A DNA stretch of 64,000 nucleotides from Acidimicrobiaceae bacterium. GTDB lineage: Bacteria > Actinomycetota > Acidimicrobiia > Acidimicrobiales > Aldehydirespiratoraceae. This document shows positions 33,078-40,595 of the stretch, in pieces (position 1 is the first letter of the stretch; every line of letters begins with the position of its first letter). Position numbers and translations under genes: made by a program. The stretch is taken from assembly GCA_009842325.1 (NCBI GenBank), contig VYFQ01000002.1:1-64000 (forward strand), in the 5' to 3' direction. The notes below the pieces were generated by a model. The model was given only the letters and a program-made list of their open reading frames with translations, searched no databases and was not told the origin of the DNA.

Positions 33078-34448
33078 ATGACCTTGACGGCGCTGGCGTG
33101 GTTTCGGCGCGACCTCCGCCTTGATGACAACCCGGCGTGGGCCGCGGCCACCGCTCGGGATGAGGCTGTCGCGCTCGTGGTGCTGGAACCGGCTCTGCTG
33201 GCTGCGGCCGGTCCGTGGCGGAGGCGGGCCTACCGGAGCGCGGTGGCCGGATTGGACCGGTCGCTGCGCTCCCGCGGCGGGTCGTTGCGGGTGGAGATGG
33301 GGGATCCGGCTGAGGTGGTGCCCCGGGTGGCGGCCGAGATCGGCGCGCACACGGTGGTGGCCAACACCGACGTGACGCGGTGGTCGGTCGAGCGGGACTG
33401 CTGGGTGGAGCAAGGCTTGGGCATGCCGATCGAGCAGTATTGGGGGACGCTGGTTCATCCTCCCGGGAGCGTGCTTACCGGAGCCGGCGGGCTTTCCAGG
33501 GTGTTCACCCCGTTTCATCGTCGCTGGTCCGAGCGGCCTCTACCAGAGGCGGTCCGCTGCGGCCCGGCCCGAGTGGTGGAAGCGCCCGCGGGCTCGGCCT
33601 TGACGGAAGTGCTGGGAGATGATCTGTCCGCTGCTTGGGGCGAGCAGGACGCCGCCGCACGCTTCGAGGTCTGGCTGGACCGGGTCGACCGCTACGACAC
33701 CGAGCGCGACATCCCGGCGATGGACGGCACCTCGGGCCTGTCGACCGCGCTGCGCTTCGGCCTGCTGTCGCCTCGAGGGGTGGCGACCGATGCCGGCACG
33801 CACACGCCGGGTCGGGCCGCCTTCGTGCGCCAGCTCGCTTGGCGGGACTGGTACGCCCATCTCACCTTCGAGCACCCCGACATCGACCGGGTGTCGCTGC
33901 GGCCCGAGTACGACCGGATCGCCTGGGCCGAAGGAGCCGCCGCGGACGCCGCCTTCGAGGCCTGGAAGGCTGGCCGCACCGGCTATCCGATCGTGGACGC
34001 AGCCATGCGCGAGCTGGCGGCCACTGGCTGGATGCACAACCGGCTGCGGATGGTGGCCGCCTCGTTCCTGGTCAAGGATCTGCTGATCGACTGGCGCCGG
34101 GGCGAGCGCTGGTTCCGGCGCATGCTCACCGACGGCGACATCCCCCAGAACGCGGGCAACTGGCAGTGGGTGGCCGGCACCGGCCCGGACGCGGCCCCGT
34201 ACTTCCGGGTCTTCAACCCGGTGGTTCAGAGCCGCCGGCACGACCCGGAGGGCCGGTACCTGCGCCGCTGGCTGCCGGAACTGGACCGGCTGAGCAGCAA
34301 GACGATCCACGCGCCGTGGCAGGCTGCGACCGCCGAGCTTGCCGCCGCGGGGGTAAGGCTCGGAGCCGACTATCCAACGCCGATAGTGGACCACGACGAG
34401 GCCCGCAAGCGCGCTCTGGCGGCCTATCGAGAGGCGCTGACGGACTGA
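33078..34448 (+). CDS. phr: Deoxyribodipyrimidine photo-lyase (cryptochrome/photolyase family)
   Basis: 456 residues. N-terminal antenna-binding domain (LAWFRRDLRLDDNPAW) and C-terminal FAD domain with FVRQLAWRDWYAHL, the long helix GYPIVDAAMRELAATGWMHN, RMVAASFLVKDLLIDWRRGE and DIPQNAGNWQWVAGTGPDAAPY, all hallmark CPD photolyase blocks. It repairs cyclobutane pyrimidine dimers using blue light. ATG 33078 chosen; the upstream 180 nt of open frame overlaps the DUF1295 coding sequence. About 90 bp of its 3' end recur as a degenerate copy near 39970-40058. Confidence 0.93.
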   Translation: MTLTALAWFRRDLRLDDNPAWAAATARDEAVALVVLEPALLAAAGPWRRRAYRSAVAGLDRSLRSRGGSLRVEMGDPAEVVPRVAAEIGAHTVVANTDVTRWSVERDCWVEQGLGMPIEQYWGTLVHPPGSVLTGAGGLSRVFTPFHRRWSERPLPEAVRCGPARVVEAPAGSALTEVLGDDLSAAWGEQDAAARFEVWLDRVDRYDTERDIPAMDGTSGLSTALRFGLLSPRGVATDAGTHTPGRAAFVRQLAWRDWYAHLTFEHPDIDRVSLRPEYDRIAWAEGAAADAAFEAWKAGRTGYPIVDAAMRELAATGWMHNRLRMVAASFLVKDLLIDWRRGERWFRRMLTDGDIPQNAGNWQWVAGTGPDAAPYFRVFNPVVQSRRHDPEGRYLRRWLPELDRLSSKTIHAPWQAATAELAAAGVRLGADYPTPIVDHDEARKRALAAYREALTD

Positions 34449-34531
34449 GGCCAACGGCGCTGCGCCGCGACCTAGCCGGCATCGACACGGTCGGCTGCTG
34501 TGGCCCCAAGCATGGCCCAGCCATCGTCCAG

Positions 34532-36601
34532 CTATGGGGGCCAGGTGACTTCGTTCGACTTGACCCCGTCAACGATGACCCAGACCCTCTCGCCGGGATA
34601 GCCGAACCAGCATCCGCCCTGGCTCCAAAGGCTCGATGTCGGCCAAGCCCAGTTGGGAGCGTCTCCGTTGTCGTCAAGGTTCCAGGGCCTGTCGGGGTTC
34701 CGGCTGGACCAGCATTCGACGCTATAGGTGCCGGCAGCGAAGCCCTGCAGGTCCATGACGAGGTGCCTGCAGGGATCCGTGGAACAGCCGGGCTGTCCCT
34801 TAGCGCTGGAGCCGGGAGTCATCTGCACCAGGCGCCGCGGGGTGGATCGGAGATCACGGCGGTACTGCAGGAACGCGTCGTAGGCAATCCTGTAGGCGGC
34901 TACTGCCGCCTCCTGCTCCGCGAGGTCGGTGGCGTAGGGGTGGGTCTGCTTGATCAGCTCGGCGAGCGCTTCGCCGGTTGCTTGGTGGCCTTCGGCTTTG
35001 GGGTGGAACGCCCTGCCGCCCAGCAGAGTGAACCCGTGCATCCACCTGTCGCCGGCGCCGCAGAGTTCGTGGGCGCCCTCGCGGTAGACCCGGTGCACGT
35101 CCAGGTAGATGATCTTGGTCTCGCCCAGCCTCGTATTGGCCATATCGATCGCCGACTTGATCGTGCTATTGAGCTTCTCGGTGAGTTCAGCCAGAACTAA
35201 TGCAACGCCTCGCACCAAGTCAGGATTCAGGATCGAGCACCGATCCGAGGGCCAGTCTTCGTAGTCGGCGATGAGCTGCGGATACCCGGCCACATAGAGT
35301 CTTCCGTCCGCGGTGAGGGTGTCGCGCGCGGCGATGTAGTAGAAGTCGTCGAGGGTTCCCCGACCGTCGGGGAGTTGCAGGTCGCACTGGTAGCGGTCGG
35401 GCTGACCGAGCTGGTAGCGCAACCCGGTGCAGTCCTCCTTGGCCGGATACAGCAGCCAGGCGATGCGGTTGCCGAACGACAACACAAGGTCGCCGGCCAC
35501 GAAGTCCTTGCATGCCTCGGGTACCACTCCGAGGTAGAGCGCTGCGCTCTTCAGCTGGCACTCCAAGAACTCGGCTCTGAGCGTGTCGAAGCCGACGTCG
35601 TTGCCGCCGAAGGACATCGTGAGGACATCGACGCGGCCGCTAGAGCGGGGCCACAGCTGTCCGTGCCAGTCCGATCCGAGTGCGTGGTCTGAGAAGAACT
35701 GTTCGATGTGGTGCCCGCTGCAGGCGGAGAATGAGACCGGCTTGAAGGACGGCGTAATGTCCTCGGCGCCTTCGGGGCCGCCTATTGCCCACCCGTCTTG
35801 TTGAAGCGCGTCGACTGCCACGAAGCCGTAGGCCTTGTAGCTTCTCTGGCAGCCGAACTCGTCGTCGTAGTAGGGCTCTGCACCAGTCCCCGACGAGTAC
35901 GAGTCCCCAGAGGAGTGCCATGTCAATACAGGGGGATAGTGCGGCGGCCTATAGGGCCCCGCTCGGCGATACAGCATGGTGGCGCCCTCCGCCCGCGACG
36001 CGAGGCGATCGGGGCAGAAGCGGTTGCCGTCGCCGCATCCTACGGTCATGCCGGCTTCGAACAGGCTCGCAACCTCGTGCCTGTACCAAGCATCGTGCGG
36101 CACGTCGGAGAACCGCGGATCCCTCACCACGTGAGGCTCGTTGGGGAGCCTGTAAATGCGTGCCAGCATCACAGCCATCTCGGCGCGGGTCATGTTGGCA
36201 TCGGGGCAGAAACGGCTGCCGTCGCCGCATCCGATCGTGATTCCCCGCTGCGCCAGGCGCTCAATGAACGGCGCATAGAAACTGTTCGGGTCGACATCGT
36301 CGAAACTCGTGGACGAGACCGCCTCGGGGTCGTTCCTGTCGAGCACTCGCACGGCCCACACCGCCAGCGTCTTGCGGTCCAGCGGCTCGTCGGGGCAGAA
36401 ACGGCTGCCGTCGCCGCACAACGTGCCGTCAAGCACCCCGTCGTAGGCGAACGTCTCCACCGGCAGCCAGTAGTAGCCGTCCTCGGCGGTGTCGACGAAT
36501 CCGCTGTCGGGACGAGGTTGCGCAACAGCGGTCGAGGGCGCGAGAAGCGCCGCGACAACAGCGAACAAAGCCAAGCCAGCGGCAACTGACGGGCGTCCCA
36601 T
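34532..36601 (-). CDS. Secreted SLH-domain protein with SGNH/GDSL hydrolase domain
   Basis: 689 residues. Signal peptide (1-27, cleavage after STAVA). Three S-layer homology-like repeats (about 34-90, 97-155, 160-215), each containing CGDGxRFCPD, so each repeat has a Cys pair 7 apart. Next an SGNH esterase domain: block I SSGDSYSSGTG (Ser near 235), block III MSFGGNDVGF, and block V GGRAFHPKAEGH with the His. The C-terminus is Cys- and Trp-rich beta sequence. The SLH part should tether the enzyme to the cell wall or S-layer, where it hydrolyses an ester such as a lipid or acetylated glycan (inference). Confidence 0.88.
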   Translation of the reverse strand: MGRPSVAAGLALFAVVAALLAPSTAVAQPRPDSGFVDTAEDGYYWLPVETFAYDGVLDGTLCGDGSRFCPDEPLDRKTLAVWAVRVLDRNDPEAVSSTSFDDVDPNSFYAPFIERLAQRGITIGCGDGSRFCPDANMTRAEMAVMLARIYRLPNEPHVVRDPRFSDVPHDAWYRHEVASLFEAGMTVGCGDGNRFCPDRLASRAEGATMLYRRAGPYRPPHYPPVLTWHSSGDSYSSGTGAEPYYDDEFGCQRSYKAYGFVAVDALQQDGWAIGGPEGAEDITPSFKPVSFSACSGHHIEQFFSDHALGSDWHGQLWPRSSGRVDVLTMSFGGNDVGFDTLRAEFLECQLKSAALYLGVVPEACKDFVAGDLVLSFGNRIAWLLYPAKEDCTGLRYQLGQPDRYQCDLQLPDGRGTLDDFYYIAARDTLTADGRLYVAGYPQLIADYEDWPSDRCSILNPDLVRGVALVLAELTEKLNSTIKSAIDMANTRLGETKIIYLDVHRVYREGAHELCGAGDRWMHGFTLLGGRAFHPKAEGHQATGEALAELIKQTHPYATDLAEQEAAVAAYRIAYDAFLQYRRDLRSTPRRLVQMTPGSSAKGQPGCSTDPCRHLVMDLQGFAAGTYSVECWSSRNPDRPWNLDDNGDAPNWAWPTSSLWSQGGCWFGYPGERVWVIVDGVKSNEVTWPP

Positions 36602-36607
36602 AAGAGA

Positions 36608-36636
36608 ATAGTAGTTGTAAGTACTTCTTCTGTCCA
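36608..36636 (-). promoter_or_regulatory. Promoter of the SLH-SGNH gene
   Basis: On the minus strand: -35 TGGACA (36636-36631), 17-nt spacer, -10 TACTAT (36613-36608), ending 6 nt before the ATG at 36601. Five of six -35 bases match consensus. The transcript would be leaderless. Confidence 0.65.
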
Positions 36637-36672
36637 GCCGGCCGCCCTACAGATCGGCGACTCCCAGTTAGC

Positions 36673-37773
36673 TCACGCTTGCTCGAGTGTCTCGGGCTCG
36701 CGGTAGAGGACGGCGCCCCAGTGGGCCCCAGCTCCGAAGCTGGTGAAGGCCACCAGCGTTCCGGGGGCGACCCGGCCCTGCTGGCGCAGTTCGTGGTAGA
36801 GGATCGGCAGGGTGGCCGCGGTGGTGTTGCCCCAGTGCCCGATGTTGGACGGCATGGTCGCCTCGTCCACTCCGAGCCGCCTCCGGGCGCCGTCGAGGAT
36901 GCGGTCGTTGGCCTGGTGGGCCACCACCAGGTCCAGGTCGTCGAGCTTGAATTCCGCGGCCTCCAGCACCTCTCGCACCGCGGCCGGCATGGTCTCCACC
37001 GCCAGGCGGTAGAGCCCGCCGCCGTTCATGGCTGGATGGTGCAGACCCGCGGCGATCTGGGCCGCGTCCGCGTACGGACGCTGCTCCGACCCCAGGCCGG
37101 GCACCTCGATCAGGTCGGCGTGGACGCCGTCGGTCCTCAGCACCGAGCTGAGGATCCCCGCTTCGCTCGCGGGGTCCGGAGCGGGCCCGCCGGGCCGTGC
37201 CTGAAGCACCATGGCCCCTGCCCCGTCGCCGAAGAGCACGCTCCAGGCCCGATGCCGGGTGGCCAGGACCCGCTCGTCGTCGGTGGGCACCCGATCCGCC
37301 CGGCCCAGCACGATGTCCCACGCTTCGCCCCACGGCAGGTAGCCGGCATGGACCTCGGCGCCCGCCACCACCACGGTGCCGGCCCGGCCGGTGGCGATGA
37401 GCATGTCGGCGACATCCAGCCCGAACAGGAAGCCGGCGCACTGCTGGCGCAGATCGAACACCGCGGCGCCGTCCAGGCCGGCCTTGTGCTGGACCGCCCC
37501 CGCGATGCCCGGGTTCTGGCGGTCCGGGGTCATGGTGGCGCACACCACGGCGTCAACAGCCGAAGCATCCACTCCGGCGTCGGCCAGCGCGGCCCGGGCG
37601 GCCTCAGCGGCCAGGTCCGAAGTGCCGGTACCCGGATCCACGAACCGGCGGGAGGCGACGCCGGTGCGGGATCGGATCCACTCGTCGGTCGTGTCCATGA
37701 TCCGGGCCAGATGGTCGTTGGTGACGACGTTGGGCGGGACGGCCACTCCGGTCCCTGCGATCACTGCGGGCAT
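36673..37773 (-). CDS. fabH: 3-oxoacyl-[ACP] synthase III family protein (FabH-like)
   Basis: 366 residues, thiolase fold. Catalytic triad: Cys in LRQQCAGFLFGLDVAD (near 112), His in VVAHQANDRI and Asn in IGHWGNTTAAT. FabH condenses acetyl- or another acyl-CoA with malonyl-ACP to start fatty acid synthesis. An insertion after VLGRADRVPTDDERVLATRH makes it longer than E. coli FabH and closer to actinobacterial KAS III-like proteins that may use other starter units. ATG 37773 has TAGGAT (37788-37783) 9 nt upstream. No other fab genes are adjacent. Confidence 0.9.
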   Translation of the reverse strand: MPAVIAGTGVAVPPNVVTNDHLARIMDTTDEWIRSRTGVASRRFVDPGTGTSDLAAEAARAALADAGVDASAVDAVVCATMTPDRQNPGIAGAVQHKAGLDGAAVFDLRQQCAGFLFGLDVADMLIATGRAGTVVVAGAEVHAGYLPWGEAWDIVLGRADRVPTDDERVLATRHRAWSVLFGDGAGAMVLQARPGGPAPDPASEAGILSSVLRTDGVHADLIEVPGLGSEQRPYADAAQIAAGLHHPAMNGGGLYRLAVETMPAAVREVLEAAEFKLDDLDLVVAHQANDRILDGARRRLGVDEATMPSNIGHWGNTTAATLPILYHELRQQGRVAPGTLVAFTSFGAGAHWGAVLYREPETLEQA

Positions 37774-37813
37774 GTCGTGCTGATCCTAAGGGGCTCCATG
37801 GACCTCACACAGG

Positions 37814-37951
37814 GGATACGAAGCGAAGGACGCGTTCGGATGCAGCCCGTGCCAAAGAAGCCGACCGAGGCTCCCCCGTGCGGGAGACCGGCGCCCCTGC
37901 TGGCGTTCTTGGGTACGGGCTGCGTCCGAGAATGCCCTTCGCTCCGTATTC
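37814..37951. repeat. 138-bp imperfect inverted repeat (MITE-like)
   Basis: Arms at 37814-37859 and 37906-37951 are 46 nt each and match at 36 positions in inverted orientation, with no gaps. The 46-nt centre (37860-37905) holds a further small hairpin, CTCCC / GGGAG. The element fills most of the 210-bp divergent space between the FabH-like gene and the fasciclin lipoprotein gene. No open frame inside is convincing, and I could not see a clear target-site duplication. It is either a small non-autonomous transposable element or a large structured leader. Confidence 0.75.
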
Positions 37952-37983
37952 ATGGATGAGGTCAACGACTATCGGAGATGATC

Positions 37984-38607
37984 ATGTCCAAGAAACACCT
38001 ACGAATCCTGTCGGCAGTCTTGGCGCTGTCGCTCGTGGCGGCGTCCTGCGGGGACGACGCCGACGAGGCCACCGAAGCTCCGGAACCGGCACCATCCGTA
38101 ACGGAAGCGCCCGAGCCTGAGGCCGTGGACGATATGGGCGAGTCAGAGGCCGCCGACGATATGGCCGAGTCTGAGGCTCCGGGGACGGTTGTGGAGGTGG
38201 CTGTGGCCTCTGGGTCGTTCCCGACTCTGGTTGCGGCCGTTCAGGCTGCTGGGTTGGTTGATGTTCTCAACGGTGAGGGGCCCTTCACGGTGTTCGCGCC
38301 TACCGAGGACGCCTTCGCGGCGGCGTTGGGCGCGCTGGGCATGTCGGCTGAGGACCTGTTGGGCGACACCGAGCTGCTCACGGCTGTTCTCACCTACCAC
38401 GTGCTGCCGGTGGCCGCGCCTGCGGAGGTGGTGGTCACCCTCGACGGCCAGAGCGTCGCGACCGTCGGCGGCGCAGAGGTGGACATCGCCGTCGACGGCG
38501 GCACGGTCATGGTCAACGACGCCACGGTGGTGGCTGCCGACATCGAGGCCTCCAACGGGATCATCCACGTCATCGACACCGTCCTGCTCCCACCCGCGGC
38601 GGGATAG
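37984..38607 (+). CDS. Fasciclin-domain lipoprotein
   Basis: About 207 residues. Lipoprotein signal with lipobox VAASC, an acidic Glu/Ala/Pro linker (about 20-65) containing a repeated DDMxESEA, then one FAS1 domain: GSFPTLVAAVQAAGLVDVL, GPFTVFAPTEDAFAA, LLTAVLTYHVLP and the closing SNGIIHVIDTVLLP. FAS1 domains mediate adhesion at the cell surface. ATG 37984 preferred over 37978 because GGAG lies 6 nt before it. The next genes encode an ECF sigma factor and an RskA-like anti-sigma factor, echoing mycobacterial SigK/RskA control of fasciclin proteins MPT70/MPT83. Confidence 0.92.
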   Translation: MSKKHLRILSAVLALSLVAASCGDDADEATEAPEPAPSVTEAPEPEAVDDMGESEAADDMAESEAPGTVVEVAVASGSFPTLVAAVQAAGLVDVLNGEGPFTVFAPTEDAFAAALGALGMSAEDLLGDTELLTAVLTYHVLPVAAPAEVVVTLDGQSVATVGGAEVDIAVDGGTVMVNDATVVAADIEASNGIIHVIDTVLLPPAAG

Positions 38608-38731
38608 ATATCTCCCCGGACTCGGTGGGCAGGCGGAACTGTCACCCCCCACTCCAGCCGCCTGTCCACCAGAGTCCGCTGAGTCACTGCACACGGCGAC
38701 AGCGCGCCCCTGTCACGCCGCGGAGCCTCGG

Positions 38732-38737
38732 TATAGT
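38732..38737 (+). promoter_or_regulatory. -10 element of the ECF sigma factor gene
   Basis: TATAGT, a five-of-six match to TATAAT, ends 6 nt before the GTG start at 38744, again predicting a leaderless transcript. CTGTCA at 38710-38715 is a weak -35 with a 16-nt spacer. Confidence 0.5.
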
Positions 38738-38743
38738 CCGAGT

Positions 38744-39292
38744 GTGGCGAGCTTTGAGAGCGAGCCGATCGAGAGCATCGAGAAGGCTTTCGCTCGCGGC
38801 GATGACGGCGCTCTGAGGGTTGCCTACAAGCACCACGGAAGCCTCGTCTATACCTTCTGTCGCCGGACTCTCGATGAGAGCCGTGCCAAAGATGTCACCC
38901 AGGAGGTGTTCATCAGCGCTTGGAAGAGCCGCGCCCGGTATGAACCGGCGAAGGGCTCTCTCGCAGGGTGGCTGATCGCGATTGCTAGGAACCGGGTCAT
39001 CGACAACGTCCGGGCCGAGCAGCGCCACTCAGAACGTCGCGCCAGCGGCGTCGCGCCCGACGATGTTCATGTCGGCTCCCAAGTCGACCGGATCGCCGAC
39101 AGGCTGCTGATCGGCGAGGCCCTGCGATGTCTCTCCGACAGGGCCCGCCAGGTCATCACGATGCACTACTTCGAGGATCTCACTCTCCGCCAGATCGCCG
39201 AGGCGACTCAACAGCCTCTCGGCACGGTCAAGAGCGACCTGCGCCGCGGCCTCGCGCGGATTCGACACCAACTGGAGTCGGCCCATGAATAA
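38744..39292 (+). CDS. ECF-family RNA polymerase sigma factor
   Basis: 182 residues. Region 2: YTFCRRTLDESRAKDVTQEVFISAWKSRARY, then GSLAGWLIAIARNRVIDNVR (region 2.4). Region 4: LSDRARQVITMHYFEDLTLRQIAEATQQ with helix-turn-helix and GTVKSDLRRGLARIRHQL. It directs transcription of a small regulon under release from its anti-sigma factor. GTG 38744 was chosen because the longer open frame has no sigma homology and overlaps the fasciclin gene. The stop overlaps the anti-sigma start by 8 nt. Closest functional analogue by context is SigK. Confidence 0.92.
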   Translation: MASFESEPIESIEKAFARGDDGALRVAYKHHGSLVYTFCRRTLDESRAKDVTQEVFISAWKSRARYEPAKGSLAGWLIAIARNRVIDNVRAEQRHSERRASGVAPDDVHVGSQVDRIADRLLIGEALRCLSDRARQVITMHYFEDLTLRQIAEATQQPLGTVKSDLRRGLARIRHQLESAHE

Positions 39293-39929
39293 CAATCGCG
39301 ACCGACGAACCGACGCTGAACTCGAGGCCATGCTGCGCGATCTCGAAGCCTCAGACCTCGAACTGCTGGAGCCCCCAGACGATGTCTGGGAAGGGATCGA
39401 ATCGGCGGCGGGAGGCCCCGAGGAGGACTTGGGCGCCGCAGTGCCGCTGGAGTCGCGTCGGCGGATCCCAAGGCTGGTTGCGCTGGGGATTGCGGCCGTG
39501 CTCGTGGTCGTGGTGGCGGGCCTCGCGGCGCTGTGGCTCACGCGAGACGATCCCGGCGAGGTGGTAGCCGCCGCGTCGCTCGTCCACGACCCCGAGACAT
39601 TCGATGAACTCGGCGCCCAAGCCCAAGCGCGTGCAGAACTCGTTTTCGACAATGACAGGCACAGCATCGTGATCGTCGACGCAGCGCTTCCATCTCCCGG
39701 GGCCGGAGCGGACCTCGAAGTGTGGCTCATCCTTCCTGACGCCGCCGGCGGCGTCGCGAACCTCGTGTCACTCGGTGTGATCGACCCCACCGACCCGGGC
39801 AGCCTTGCGGTGCCTGCTGGCTATGACCCCGATGCGTACTTCGTCGTGGACATCAGCATTGAGCCCCGCGACGGCGACGCTGCTCACTCCGGGCGAACGA
39901 TCCTGCGCGGACCGCTGTCCGACGTCTGA
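39285..39929 (+). CDS. Anti-sigma factor, RskA-type
   Basis: 214 residues. Cytoplasmic N-terminus (1-62) that should bind the sigma factor, one membrane helix (about 64-86, LVALGIAAVLVVVVAGLAALWL) and an extracytoplasmic RskA domain: ADLEVWLILPDAAGG, LVSLGVIDPTDPGSLAVPAGYDPDAYFVVDISIEPRDGDA split into its typical strands. Regulated proteolysis of RskA homologues releases the sigma factor. Translation is coupled to the sigma gene by an 8-nt overlap. No HXXXCXXC zinc anti-sigma motif is present. Confidence 0.9.
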   Translation: MNNNRDRRTDAELEAMLRDLEASDLELLEPPDDVWEGIESAAGGPEEDLGAAVPLESRRRIPRLVALGIAAVLVVVVAGLAALWLTRDDPGEVVAAASLVHDPETFDELGAQAQARAELVFDNDRHSIVIVDAALPSPGAGADLEVWLILPDAAGGVANLVSLGVIDPTDPGSLAVPAGYDPDAYFVVDISIEPRDGDAAHSGRTILRGPLSDV

Positions 39930-39969
39930 GCCCCACGCCCCGGCCGCCGCGGCGACTACCCAGAGACAT

Positions 39970-40058
39970 TCCCCCTCGGGGCCGACCATTTGGCGCCGAT
40001 AGTGGACCACGACGAGGCCCGTGAGCGGGTTCTGGCGGCGTATCGAGAGGCGCTGACG
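39970..40058 (+). pseudogene. Degenerate copy of the photolyase 3' end
   Basis: This stretch translates as a variant of the photolyase C-terminus: PIVDHDEARERVLAAYREAL, against PIVDHDEARKRALAAYREAL in the intact gene at 34375-34448. From 39992 on, only about six bases in 75 differ; upstream to 39970 the match fades to roughly three-quarters. No other photolyase sequence is nearby, so it is a detached fragment. It lies in the 243-bp space between the anti-sigma gene and the small membrane protein gene. Confidence 0.8.
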
Positions 40059-40160
40059 GGGCTGAGGCCATCGGGGGTAGCCTCCGACAGAACATCGGAT
40101 ATATTGAAATCAGACGAGTATCGCGGCCTGTCGTCCGGGCGCCAGATGTCTGCTCACGCA

Positions 40161-40167
40161 GGAGGAG
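40161..40167 (+). promoter_or_regulatory. Ribosome binding site deciding the start at 40173
   Basis: GGAGGAG lies 5 nt before ATG 40173, a near-perfect anti-16S match. It excludes the earlier in-frame ATG at 39990, which lies inside the photolyase relic. Confidence 0.75.
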
Positions 40168-40172
40168 CAACC

Positions 40173-40541
40173 ATGGCGCCGTTCTTGACGGTCGCGGAGT
40201 ACGCGTTCTTCGGGTTGGCGATGTTCAACCTGGGCCTGATCGTCCCCTTCGCGAGGAACCGGTGGTACCGCTGGCGGATGCAGCGCGAGCGCGCCGGGCG
40301 CGGCGATGGCAGGACCATCACCAAGAACGACATCCGCGAGGAGCTTTGCCGTGACCCGGTGGCCGTCGACATGTTCATGAGCGACAGCACACCCGACGAC
40401 GTGCAGAGGTACCTGTATCTGGAGGCCGAGCGCCGGGCGATCATGCGCAAGCGAAAGCAGCTCGCCGAACACGAGAACGACTTCTTCGCACCGCCTAGGC
40501 GTCCCGGCCCCGACCCGGGCTTCAGCGGCTGCCGGAGCTAG
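40173..40541 (+). CDS. Small single-pass membrane protein, unknown function
   Basis: 122 residues. One N-terminal membrane helix (about 4-26, LTVAEYAFFGLAMFNLGLIVPF) followed by a strongly charged cytoplasmic tail with predicted helices (RNRWYRWRMQRERAG, RRAIMRKRKQLAEHEND) and a Pro-rich end. I do not recognise the family. Start fixed by the strong GGAGGAG site. The neighbouring LLM oxidoreductase gene begins 54 nt downstream with its own TAGCAT element, so cotranscription is uncertain. Confidence 0.7.
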   Translation: MAPFLTVAEYAFFGLAMFNLGLIVPFARNRWYRWRMQRERAGRGDGRTITKNDIREELCRDPVAVDMFMSDSTPDDVQRYLYLEAERRAIMRKRKQLAEHENDFFAPPRRPGPDPGFSGCRS

Positions 40542-40595
40542 CGACCAGCCTGACTGCTGTGAATGGCGGGCCGGCGCGCCGTAGCATCGGCCGCC

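Noticed and set aside
39990..40541. Single 183-residue protein starting inside the photolyase relic
   Set aside because: The first 60 residues are photolyase-derived and unstructured linker; a strong GGAGGAG site fixes the start at 40173.
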